Below the pieces are notes generated by a model. It saw nothing but the letters and a program-made list of their open reading frames with translations, made no database searches and was not told the origin of the DNA. The position numbers and the translations under genes are program-made. From assembly GCA_021823905.1 (NCBI GenBank), contig JAKALX010000018.1, positions 1 through 18,411 of the forward strand: 18,411 nucleotides of DNA, given 5' to 3'. Shown here one piece after another: positions 1 to 9,837 of this stretch (its first letter is position 1; each line of letters starts with the position of its first letter). The DNA is from Chloroflexota bacterium. GTDB taxonomy: Bacteria; Chloroflexota; Dehalococcoidia; Tepidiformales; Tepidiformaceae.

Positions 1-43
1 GTGGCTCCGGTGGTCGGGGGTTCAAATCCCCTCGCTCACCCCA
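1..43 (+). tRNA. tRNA-His (anticodon GUG), 3' part only
   Basis: The window opens exactly at the anticodon GTG. Next come the 3' side of the anticodon stem (TCCGG), a variable region, a T-arm with GGGGG paired to CCCCT around the loop TTCAAAT, the acceptor strand CGCTCAC, discriminator C at 40 and an encoded CCA at 41-43. The discriminator C73 is the bacterial tRNA-His signature, where it pairs with the extra G-1, and it agrees with the GTG anticodon. The 5' half lies outside the window. The gene is followed after 6 nt by tRNA-Arg, so the two probably form one transcript. Confidence 0.88.
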
Positions 44-49
44 TCATGT

Positions 50-126
50 GCGCCCGTAGCTCAGCTGGATAGAGCGTCAGACTCCGGATCTGAAGGCCGG
101 GCGTTCGAATCGCCCCGGGCGCACCA
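50..126 (+). tRNA. tRNA-Arg (anticodon CCG)
   Basis: This is a complete cloverleaf of 77 nt including an encoded CCA. The acceptor GCGCCCG pairs with CGGGCGC, the D-arm reads AGCTCAGCTGGATAGAGC, and the anticodon stem TCAGA/TCTGA encloses loop CTCCGGA with anticodon CCG. The T-arm contains GTTCGAATC. It reads the Arg codon CGG. Arg tRNAs are frequent integration targets for tyrosine recombinases, and an integrase lies about 11 kb to the right. However, I did not find a second copy of the 3' end of this tRNA in the window, so its use as an attachment site is unproven. Confidence 0.95.
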
Positions 127-621
127 CTTAGTTTCAATGACTTAGCTAGGTGGCGGGATCGACTCGCGGGACCGCCAGGACACAGCCAGGACACCGACTC
201 AGCCGACCCCACCGGAATCCAACCGAAATCACTCAACTTACGAGGTAGTTTTCGGAGAGTTCTCGCACTCCGAAGGGACAGGGCTTGTGGTGCGGTCGGC
301 CCCTGCTCAACTCGGAGTCGAATCAAAGGAGCGGGAGTCTCTGCGGGCGTGGCAGCCACATTCTGGCGATCTGGACCATAGGGTTGGGGGCGGTTGACCC
401 CTGGCCCTGATTCGGTCTGGTGAATGGCGTGACGAACCGGAGTCGAGATGGGATGAAGTCGGAATCGCCTGTCGCTAGGTCGAACGACATGGCGCCGGCG
501 AGCCGCAAGCCTCCGCGCGGCGTGACCCCGGCCGAGGTTGCTTACCTTCCGGCCGGGAGTGTCTTGCCGTACGAGTAAACTACAAGGAAGCTGCGACGAT
601 CGAATCCTAAAGGGGGTCTAG
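127..621. other. Non-coding region, nothing recognised
   Basis: About 495 bases lie between tRNA-Arg and the Clp gene. I see no credible gene. The small open frames on the minus strand have no ribosome site, and one of them is simply the antisense of tRNA-Arg. There is a compact perfect palindrome GTGGC-a-GCCAC near 349-359 but no T-run that would make it a convincing terminator. No copy of the tRNA 3' end recurs here. A promoter for the Clp gene must lie in the right part, but no good -35/-10 pair stands out. Confidence 0.5.
609..616 (+). promoter_or_regulatory. Ribosome binding site for the GTG-started Clp gene
   Basis: AAAGGGGG lies five bases before the GTG at 622. It is the only purine-rich Shine-Dalgarno-like element near the start of the frame and decides in favour of GTG 622 as the start codon. 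Confidence 0.6.
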
Positions 622-2955
<2,334 letters not shown>

Positions 2956-3109
2956 GAGGGCAGGCTCACAACTCGGCAGCGCGAAGCCGCCCGCTCGCGA
3001 ACGGCATGTATCCGGGTGCACATATCCAGTCCGTGCGATTGATGAAGCGCGATGGTAGGGCCGTCTCGCAATTGTGACGCCCATAACCCCGCCGCGTTAG
3101 CTGATCCCG

Positions 3110-3946
3110 CTACCGTATTGAAGCGTTATACTCGGCTACAGCTTCGTTCACGCGCCGGAGTTCAGCCCCATAGGTTGCAACAAGGCTCCTTTTCTCAGCA
3201 AGCCTCTTGTTATAGATAGGGACGAGGAGGTTATACCTGGCGACCAGGCCGTTATAGGCATCCTCGTCCACCTGCAGCCCGAGGTTCGCTTCTGACTTCA
3301 TGCGTTCGATGTCACGGTCGTAGCTCTTCAGCAGGGAATCAGTTGAGTCGAGCTCGGAATCGATTGTTTGGATTTGGGCCTCCAAGGTGCGGAGGTATGC
3401 TTTCCCGGCGTCAATGGAGAGCCTCAACGACGCAAGGCTCCGTTGCCCAGGACTCGATGTGTGTTGGGTCCCGTTGGAACTCGATGGGCCACTGCCGGTG
3501 GCGGGAGAGATGACCTCTGGGTCAGCTTGCCGCTCCTGGGGTGCCGGCCCGCCGCCAAATCGAGAGACATCCCTGGTTCCGTGCTGGCTCGCGACGTTGG
3601 AGAAGGCAAGGGAGGCCAGCAAGACAATCGCCAGGATGGCAGAGGCCTGAGCGAGCCGATCGCCTGCCCGCAGCGGCACGTGCCCGAAAAAGCAGGGTTG
3701 GCCGGCTGCGTTGATAACGACTCGGCACCGCCGGAGGGGAAGGACGGGGATAGACATGACCGTTAACACCACTGTCGCCAGCCGAACGCCTGTTGTGGTG
3801 TCTACTGCGGACGGGCGGAGAAGGCGGAGGCCGAAGACCCCACCTTCTTTCAGTTTTGGCGGGTTTGGCATCGGCGGGAGATTCGCGCCACATTCGTCTT
3901 GTGGCCAGGTCAGCGGAGTACCGGATGTGGTTTCTTGGGGCGGCAT
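3110..3946 (-). CDS. Membrane protein with C-terminal coiled coil, function unknown
   Basis: The family is not recognised (278 aa). The first ~40 residues are Pro-rich. A hydrophobic stretch (about 54-72) and a clear transmembrane segment (about 99-117, ASAILAIVLLASLAFSNVA) follow, then a low-complexity Pro/Ser/Gly linker. The C-terminal ~105 residues (from about 172) are charged, with heptad-like spacing, and probably form a long coiled coil ending with the protein. I chose ATG 3946, which has GAGG eight bases upstream overlapping the stop of the preceding gene. A TTG further upstream (3979) would add 11 residues and overlap that gene. It is the last gene of the kinase-chaperone operon, 10 nt behind the OmpA-like protein, so it may work with that protein at the membrane. 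Only the topology is supported. Confidence 0.75.
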   Translation of the reverse strand: MPPQETTSGTPLTWPQDECGANLPPMPNPPKLKEGGVFGLRLLRPSAVDTTTGVRLATVVLTVMSIPVLPLRRCRVVINAAGQPCFFGHVPLRAGDRLAQASAILAIVLLASLAFSNVASQHGTRDVSRFGGGPAPQERQADPEVISPATGSGPSSSNGTQHTSSPGQRSLASLRLSIDAGKAYLRTLEAQIQTIDSELDSTDSLLKSYDRDIERMKSEANLGLQVDEDAYNGLVARYNLLVPIYNKRLAEKRSLVATYGAELRRVNEAVAEYNASIR

Positions 3947-3956
3947 CAGGGTTACC

Positions 3957-4913
3957 TCAGTCTCCTTGCCGCCTCTCAAACGTCACCTTCAGCACTGCAG
4001 TCCTCGCCTTCACGCCAATTTTCGCGTCCTCAAACCCGCGTACATCGGGATCGTCCCCCCTGGAGCTTGCCGCAAGAATGGCCCCGGGCAGCTGCCCTCG
4101 GGCCGCAAGGAATTCAACGATCTTTGCCGCACGCGCGAGGCCCAGGGAAAAGTTGTCGTCAAACGGGGAATCGGCACGAAGTGTCTTCTCGTCTGTGCAT
4201 CCCACCACAGTGACGCCGGCCACGTGTGGTTGCCCGCGGAGGCTGTCTGCCACTGCCATTAGCTGGCGCTGAGCCAAGCCCGAGAGATCTGTGCCATGCT
4301 CGAAAAGCTCACGGTCGAAGGTGATGAGAAGCTCGGATCCGAGCTTGTGCCACCGAATACCCACAGTCTCATGGCCGATTTCAGGGAGTGATGGTGCCGC
4401 GGGGCTAGGGCTCTCTTTGCTCTGTAGGACGGAGGTTGCTTGAGCAACACGCGAGGAAGATACCTGGGGCCGGCGCTCGGTTCCGTTGATCCCACCGAGT
4501 TTCGCGATTGCCACAACGAACGCCGCTAGAATCACCGCCGCGGCCACAGCGGACGTGGCGACTCTGAATCGCCACGCAGCGAGACTTCTGGCTTCGACGG
4601 CTTGCAGGGCATCGCGAGCCGACCTATTGGTGGGATCTGCCGCCAGGATCTGCTGCCACAGCACCTTTGCGTCTTCAACACTCCCGCGTTGCGCACGGAC
4701 ACGCGCGAGCAGGTCCAGAGCGTCGGTACGGTCCGGCTCGTCATTCAGCACGCCAGAGATGAGAACTTCAGCCGTTTCAAAGGCTCGTGTGCGGGCCAAG
4801 AGAGCAGCTCGGCTCAGTCGGAGATCATTAAGGACCGCTTTGAAATGGGCAGTCGCAGCGGCATGAGACGTTGAACCGGGCGTTGCCGCGCGGCCGATGC
4901 CCTCAAATCCCAT
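3957..4913 (-). CDS. TPR - transmembrane - OmpA-like domain protein
   Basis: The 318-residue protein has three parts. The N-terminal ~110 residues are helical with TPR-like repeats (GVLNDEPDRTDALDLLARV, then a second unit around VLWQQILAADP). One transmembrane helix lies at about 117-138 (AVAAAVILAAFVVAIA). After a Ser/Pro linker, residues 195-312 resemble the OmpA/MotB peptidoglycan-binding fold, with a CTDEK strand and DDNFSLGLARAAKIVEFL matching the family's N-x-x-LS-x-x-RA-x-x-V helix. The arrangement implies cytoplasmic repeats and a periplasmic domain that could grip the cell wall (inference). ATG 4913 was chosen for its GGGGGA site six bases upstream, 14 nt after the Hsp70 stop. A TTG at 4931 is an alternative. 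The OmpA assignment rests on motif resemblance, so it is moderately sure. Confidence 0.78.
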   Translation of the reverse strand: MGFEGIGRAATPGSTSHAAATAHFKAVLNDLRLSRAALLARTRAFETAEVLISGVLNDEPDRTDALDLLARVRAQRGSVEDAKVLWQQILAADPTNRSARDALQAVEARSLAAWRFRVATSAVAAAVILAAFVVAIAKLGGINGTERRPQVSSSRVAQATSVLQSKESPSPAAPSLPEIGHETVGIRWHKLGSELLITFDRELFEHGTDLSGLAQRQLMAVADSLRGQPHVAGVTVVGCTDEKTLRADSPFDDNFSLGLARAAKIVEFLAARGQLPGAILAASSRGDDPDVRGFEDAKIGVKARTAVLKVTFERRQGD

Positions 4914-4927
4914 GTATGTCCCCCATG

Positions 4928-7429
4928 TCAAGCCTTCATGGTTGTGCCGAATGAAACGCGAGCTTCCTCCTGCTTGTCCGCAGGGAGGAGGTTCGACAGC
5001 TGCCGTACCGCAGCTTGAAGGCCGGTGAGATCATTGTCGTTGATCGCCTTGCGACCCTGGGCGAGCAGTTGGGCCGCCGCTCTCTGGTCTGGAATCGAGC
5101 CCTGCTCGTTTTCCAAGAAGTCCAGGTAGCCAACCCAGAACGCTGGCTGCCGTCCCAGGACTGCAAACCTGAGGCCGGTGAGTTTCTCGGTACGGGTGCG
5201 GAGCTCCTCGGGGGACCTGTGTTCTATCGCTTGTCGGGTTTCGGCAACCAGAGTTCTAACAAGGCCCTTCTCTCTTTGGTCTCCGTACTCTGACACAACT
5301 TGCTCCACTGCGCTGATCTCTGCATTCGCCTGGACCACGAGCTGCGGCCACTCCATGAGGTCTTCGGCCTCATAGAGGAGTGCGCTCAACTGGTGAAGGC
5401 GCGCCTCGCACTTCTGGGCAGCGTCTTCATCGGTCGCGGCGGCGTCGATCGAATGTTGGATCTCTGCCACGAATCTCTCGTCCTCGATCCTCTTGAGGAT
5501 GTGTCGAACTTCCTGGCTCCCGAGTTCGGCGGCCCGCTTCGTGGTTCTGACCAACCTTGCCTGTTCCCGGTCCCACCGCCTCGTGAGGTCGTCCACACGC
5601 GGTTCTGACTTCTCGACCTTGAACACCTCCGTCAGCTCTTCGTCAATCAATGGGATGAACGCTTTCCCTTTCGCAATCCGCGAGACGTCAATTTCGAGCG
5701 TAATCTCGACTTCGGTGTCGACAGGTAGATCCCGTGTGAGTCGGGCGTCCGCCCCTGAAAGGACGATGTTCCCGATGGGGGTGTTGAGGTCCGAACGCGT
5801 CAGGTTCTCGCCCTCGTAGAAGGGTATGCGGAGTTCTTGGTCGGCCCTCCCGCGGCCGACTGCGTGTATGAGCCTGTGGACCTGCATCTTCCTTGCTGGC
5901 AGTGGGTCGCCTCTCCGGAAAAAGACGTGCAGGTGATTATTGGCCATCCCCACCCCGATCGAGTGGGTGAGGGGCGCCTCCGAGATTGTGAGCCCGATCG
6001 TGTAACCGACCTCGCGAGGCAGGGTCCCGCGTTTGGTGCCCCTTGTATCCACAAGCTCGATGGAGAAGATGTTTTGTGGCCCTTTCACGGCCCACAGGTT
6101 CGTCATAAAGCTACCTTCAGGGCCGAGTGGCACCTGGCCGCTCCGCCAGGGGAGTTGGGCCGTGGTGTTGACGAACTCGATTGTGAAACCCGCAAGGTCC
6201 TCCCCCCCGCTGGGTAGGACGCGGCCGCCGATGAACGGCTCGGGGTCGCTCCCGACCGGTTTGTAATCCAGCTCAACGACATTCTGGCCATGCCTTACGG
6301 TGGCGCGCGAGGCGGCCTCGACGCGCTGGCCGCTTGCAAAGATGGCGGCACCCTGTGCTACGACCGTCAGCGGGTCCTGGGAGAAATCAATCGGTATGCC
6401 GAGGCCGGACACCGGATCTTCGAGCATCTGCCGCAAGAGCGGCGTGCGGGTCGGGCCTCCGACCAGGAGGACCCTCTCGATGTCGGCAGGCCCGAGCCTC
6501 TTGTCGGCGAGGGCGGTCCGCGCGACTCCGACAGCGCGGAGGAAGTACGGCATCGCGACCTTCTCGACAAGCTCGCGCGTCAGCACGAAGTCGAACTCAA
6601 CGATCTTGCCGGACGCGTCGGGGACGTTGTCGAGGGTGACGACGGCTTCCTGTGCTGTGGACAGGTTGATCTTTGCCTCCTTCGCCTGTCCCTTGAGCTT
6701 CGCGAGTACCCTGCCCCACTTCTTGTTGCCTCTGCGAAGATCGGGGAAAGAGTACTGGCTGGCGAGGGCGGGTATGAGGATTTCCTCAACGATCGACCAG
6801 TCGATGAGCTTGCCGCCCAGGTTATTGTCCCCCCTGTGGTTGACGACCTGTAGGGTCCCCTCCCGGACGCTCATGACCGCGGCGTCAAAAGTCCCGCCAC
6901 CGAGGTCGAAGACGAGCCACATCGCCCTCGTGGCCTCGGCGCGTAGACCGTAGGCAAGGGCAGCAGCCACGGGCTCCTGGAGGAGTGGAGCGTGCCGGAT
7001 CCCGGCAAGCTTGGCGGCCTGTCTCGTCGCCTCGTTCTGCGCCAGGTCGAACGCTGCGGGGACGGTAATCACCGCGGCTTCAATCTCCTCACCCAAGCCT
7101 TGCCTGACGTTCTCTCTGAGAGACTTGAGAACCTCCGCCGAAAGCTCCTCGGGGCGCATCGTGTGGCCATCTCGGGAAAAGGAGTAGGTGTGGGGTGTCC
7201 CCATCTGGAGCTTGAACTCGGCGAAGGCGTTATTGGGGTCCTCCTCAACGCGCTCCTTGGCTTGGCGCCCAACGATCAGACTCCCTCGCCGGTCGAGCCA
7301 AACGGCCGAGGGGGTGAAGTCCATTCCCTCGTTGTTCTTCAGGATCGCTGGCCTCCCGGCCTGCATGACCGCGATTTCACTGTTTGTGGTTCCGAGGTCG
7401 ATCCCAAAATCGATGGTCGCTCGCGACAT
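4928..7429 (-). CDS. Enlarged Hsp70 (DnaK-like) chaperone
   Basis: The 833-residue protein is much longer than DnaK (about 640). The ATPase domain is complete: phosphate-1 motif DFGIDLGTTNSEIAV (7-21), ITVPAAFD (121-128), phosphate-2 FDLGGGTFDAAV (174-185) and adenosine motif LLVGGPTRTPLLRQ (321-334). Where DnaK has a short linker, this protein has about 110 extra, probably beta-rich residues (372-485). The substrate-binding beta domain follows (about 486-598, HVFFRRGDPLPARK and ELRIPFYEGEN), then a helical C-terminus of about 230 residues in place of the DnaK lid. There is no EEVD-like tail. The role is ATP-driven binding and release of unfolded protein segments in the cytoplasm. It lies 38 nt behind the GrpE-like gene and 14 nt before the OmpA-like gene, so all are probably co-transcribed. 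The start ATG 7429 has a GGGAGAGG site close by. Confidence 0.96.
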   Translation of the reverse strand: MSRATIDFGIDLGTTNSEIAVMQAGRPAILKNNEGMDFTPSAVWLDRRGSLIVGRQAKERVEEDPNNAFAEFKLQMGTPHTYSFSRDGHTMRPEELSAEVLKSLRENVRQGLGEEIEAAVITVPAAFDLAQNEATRQAAKLAGIRHAPLLQEPVAAALAYGLRAEATRAMWLVFDLGGGTFDAAVMSVREGTLQVVNHRGDNNLGGKLIDWSIVEEILIPALASQYSFPDLRRGNKKWGRVLAKLKGQAKEAKINLSTAQEAVVTLDNVPDASGKIVEFDFVLTRELVEKVAMPYFLRAVGVARTALADKRLGPADIERVLLVGGPTRTPLLRQMLEDPVSGLGIPIDFSQDPLTVVAQGAAIFASGQRVEAASRATVRHGQNVVELDYKPVGSDPEPFIGGRVLPSGGEDLAGFTIEFVNTTAQLPWRSGQVPLGPEGSFMTNLWAVKGPQNIFSIELVDTRGTKRGTLPREVGYTIGLTISEAPLTHSIGVGMANNHLHVFFRRGDPLPARKMQVHRLIHAVGRGRADQELRIPFYEGENLTRSDLNTPIGNIVLSGADARLTRDLPVDTEVEITLEIDVSRIAKGKAFIPLIDEELTEVFKVEKSEPRVDDLTRRWDREQARLVRTTKRAAELGSQEVRHILKRIEDERFVAEIQHSIDAAATDEDAAQKCEARLHQLSALLYEAEDLMEWPQLVVQANAEISAVEQVVSEYGDQREKGLVRTLVAETRQAIEHRSPEELRTRTEKLTGLRFAVLGRQPAFWVGYLDFLENEQGSIPDQRAAAQLLAQGRKAINDNDLTGLQAAVRQLSNLLPADKQEEARVSFGTTMKA

Positions 7430-7467
7430 TGCCCTCTCCCCTCCCGATCAGGCCAGCAGGACCGTCG

Positions 7468-8022
7468 TCAGCTTGACGCTCCAGACTCTGAGCCTTCGGG
7501 CGTGGCGACGATAACCTCGCCTATCTGCACCATTTTGTCCCGGTAGTAGACGGTTGGCTTGATCGTTTCCAGCACCACTTCGCGGGTGGCGCCGGCCGTA
7601 GGCTGAAAGCCGAGGACGCTGATCGAATAGGCCCGACCCTCGGGGAGGACTTCGCCCGTATGGTCAAGGATCTTGACGCCGGCTTCGGCCAGCCCGTCCC
7701 ACAAAGCCTGAACGTGGCGGAGCGCCCGTTGCGCCCCGTCGATTGGCTCGTCAGTCCCCGGCCGGACCAGCTTCTGTCGAATCCGCCACAGACCCACACC
7801 GGCGAGAGCCACGATCCTGAGGAGGTCTTCGTCGGCGGCCGTGGGTGGCTCGAGGTGCGGCGCCTGTTGTGCCGCCCGGGCTTGCAGCGCCATTTCCAGA
7901 CGCTCGAGATTGTCGGGAGAGTCCGTTGGCTGCTGGATCCGGATTGCCTTTGGATAAGTGAGCTGGTTCAGTGCACCAGCCCCGATGCGAGCTCGCCGCG
8001 CCCGGCTGGACTTCTTAGACAT
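7468..8022 (-). CDS. GrpE-like putative nucleotide exchange factor
   Basis: The 184-residue protein has a basic N-terminus, a helical middle (about 60-110, DLLRIVALAGVGLWRIRQK) and a C-terminal ~60 residues that read like the GrpE beta domain. In particular TIKPTVYYRDKMVQIGEVIV parallels GrpE's final 'GY-x-L-x-x-R-V-[IL]-R-x-A-x-V-x-V' strands. GrpE opens the Hsp70 nucleotide cleft so that ADP leaves; the same role is inferred here, and the gene directly precedes an Hsp70. It lacks the long dimerisation helix of classical GrpE. Its ATG overlaps the last 8 bases of the upstream CFI-box gene, so translational coupling is likely. The GrpE call is a distant-similarity judgement; the protein could instead be an unrelated Hsp70 partner. 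Confidence 0.62.
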   Translation of the reverse strand: MSKKSSRARRARIGAGALNQLTYPKAIRIQQPTDSPDNLERLEMALQARAAQQAPHLEPPTAADEDLLRIVALAGVGLWRIRQKLVRPGTDEPIDGAQRALRHVQALWDGLAEAGVKILDHTGEVLPEGRAYSISVLGFQPTAGATREVVLETIKPTVYYRDKMVQIGEVIVATPEGSESGASS

Positions 8023-9820
8023 GGCTGTTGCCCCCTGGCTTGGTGGACAGTTCGCCTACCGCTCCGTCAGCACCGCGGCGCACAAGCACGGAGCGGCACC
8101 AGCGGACCAGCGGCATGAGCACCGACCTCGCGACCACTTTCCCTCGTGGACTGCCCTCCAGTGTTCGGGCAATCCTCGGTGACAGGCAATAGTAGATCCT
8201 CACGAACGCCCGACCGAAGGACGACCTGGTCAGGACGGTATCGCGATAGAGGCGAAGAGTTGCCACCTCGGAGGCGGTTTCGCTCCCGAAGGCTGCAGTT
8301 GCAATAAAGCACTGGCTCTTCGGTTTCTGCCTGTCGAGGGCGAGCCTGTCATCCCGCAACTTGGCACGGAGTTGTTCGGAGAACGCCAGTTGGATAGCGA
8401 GGTTGATGGCCTCGGAAGAGAGATTCCAATTATGGAGATCGTTAAAGAGATCAACGCCAACGACCCGGAACGCCCACCCCAGGCGCGTGGCCACTAACTC
8501 AACGTCCTCTCGCGAAACGCCGGCCTGCTGCTGCAGGGCAGCCATTCGCGGCCAGGCTTCGGCCTTTAGCCGCGAGAGTTTTGTCACGGGCGAGGGGTCT
8601 TTCAGGATGGTTTCGATGAGGTCGACCACCGGCCCGAGAACGGTTTGCAACCTCTGTTGCTCTAGATTCCTCCGAGCGGCCTCGAGGTTGGTCCGGATGT
8701 GGTCCTTTGACGATTCGCTGGCTGCAAGCGTGAGGAGTTGCTCGGTGATCGGGACCGCTGCTTCCCACCTCTCCGTCGTGTTGGCAAAGGGAATCATGCA
8801 GGCCATGCCGCAGAGGGCAACCTGGTCAAAGGGCCCGTTGTGAGCGGGTGCACCGGGCTCGAAGAGCACGGCCACGGCGTCGAGTGATCGCTTGGCTTCA
8901 GCAAGGAGATTCTGCGTGATTCGATCTCCATGTTCGGGCCCACGCTTCGCCTCCTCCTCAGCCGCTCCGCACAGCGCCTTGATCGCCTCGAGTGAGGGAG
9001 CGACCGCCGCCTGGAACGCCTGGGCAGCAACGGCTGGGTGAAACTCGCTCCGCAGGACTGAGACGATGGGAGCGGCCCTACTGACAACTCCGTGCTGCGC
9101 GAACGCCACGGCGGCCTTGGCGCCGATCAAACAGATCGCAACGGGCAATGCGGACTGAAGGTCGAGCGCGAAAGCAGGGGTGACTCGCGGGTCGTCGATA
9201 GCCCGGATGCGAGCCCTGATGCGTGCCCAAAGGGTATCGGATCGCAAGAGTTGCGCCCATTGAAGGATGGCGTACTGCCAGGTGGCTTTGAGCCTCTCGT
9301 AACCGTCTTGAGTGGGCGGGGCCGAGACGAGGGAAGCCACCTGAATCAACGCAAGTCGGTGGTACAGGACTGCGAGGTTGTGCTTTCCGACAACCCCACT
9401 TCCCGGGTCGTTCTCGATGGCTGTCCAGATCTTCACCGCCCCATTCGGATCGCCCTGGCGGAGGCGTTCAAGCGCTGGATCGTCCCTCCAAGTTCTGCCC
9501 GAGAGTGGCCAAAACCAGAAGATCTCATGCAGAAGGCGGGTTTGGGGATCTTTCAGATGGTGTGCGGCCTCGCGGATCGCGTCCGGGCTAGGTGGCTCGG
9601 GTGACGGGAAGAGTCGCCCAATGTCGTCACCTTTGACATGAAGCTTCTGCGCCATTCGCTGCTTCTCAAGTTGGCGGCTGAGTTCGCGGTCGGTGGCGTC
9701 AACCGGCAGACCGGTAACGCAGAACGCGTTTGCCTGATAGATCCTTGGATCAGCGAGCGAAAGGAGTGCGTCCATCTTCCTACCGTCGCGGCCCCCCCAA
9801 AGAATGTCTCGGGACGTCAT
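8015..9820 (-). CDS. CFI-box C-terminal domain protein with J-like N-terminus
   Basis: The 601-residue protein has three regions. Residues about 17-105 (YQANAFCVTGLPVDATDREL ... FWFWP) look like a degenerate J-like helical domain: an 'LG-x-P-x-x-A-[ST]-x-x-[DE]-[IL]' opening as in DnaJ, but no HPD tripeptide. The middle ~390 residues are helical and TPR-like. The C-terminus starting at residue 504 is CFIATAAFGSETASEV followed by LRLYRD, FGRAF and YYCLSPRIA, the pattern named CFI-box-CTERM in protein databases, whose function I do not know. Its place between a kinase and GrpE-like/Hsp70 genes suggests an Hsp70 co-chaperone or adaptor (inference). The start is uncertain. ATG 9820 follows the kinase stop by 17 nt but has only a weak, distant TAGGA; ATG 9775 has AGGA very close; TTG 9862 would overlap the kinase gene. 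Confidence 0.85.
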   Translation of the reverse strand: MTSRDILWGGRDGRKMDALLSLADPRIYQANAFCVTGLPVDATDRELSRQLEKQRMAQKLHVKGDDIGRLFPSPEPPSPDAIREAAHHLKDPQTRLLHEIFWFWPLSGRTWRDDPALERLRQGDPNGAVKIWTAIENDPGSGVVGKHNLAVLYHRLALIQVASLVSAPPTQDGYERLKATWQYAILQWAQLLRSDTLWARIRARIRAIDDPRVTPAFALDLQSALPVAICLIGAKAAVAFAQHGVVSRAAPIVSVLRSEFHPAVAAQAFQAAVAPSLEAIKALCGAAEEEAKRGPEHGDRITQNLLAEAKRSLDAVAVLFEPGAPAHNGPFDQVALCGMACMIPFANTTERWEAAVPITEQLLTLAASESSKDHIRTNLEAARRNLEQQRLQTVLGPVVDLIETILKDPSPVTKLSRLKAEAWPRMAALQQQAGVSREDVELVATRLGWAFRVVGVDLFNDLHNWNLSSEAINLAIQLAFSEQLRAKLRDDRLALDRQKPKSQCFIATAAFGSETASEVATLRLYRDTVLTRSSFGRAFVRIYYCLSPRIARTLEGSPRGKVVARSVLMPLVRWCRSVLVRRGADGAVGELSTKPGGNSHV

Positions 9821-9837
9821 TGCGGGGCGTGTGATTC

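Noticed and set aside
50..126. tRNA-Arg as attachment site of the integrase at 11108-12268
   Set aside because: No second copy of the tRNA 3' end was found by eye near the integrase, at 12501-12678 or in 18110-18411, so it is not annotated as att.
36..359. Minus-strand open frame of about 107 residues over the tRNA-Arg gene
   Set aside because: Its C-terminal part is the antisense reading of the tRNA, a well-known source of spurious predicted proteins, and it lacks a ribosome site.
2980..2999. CGCGA/TCGCG hairpin after the Clp gene as a terminator
   Set aside because: Only five base pairs with a ten-base loop and no T-run.
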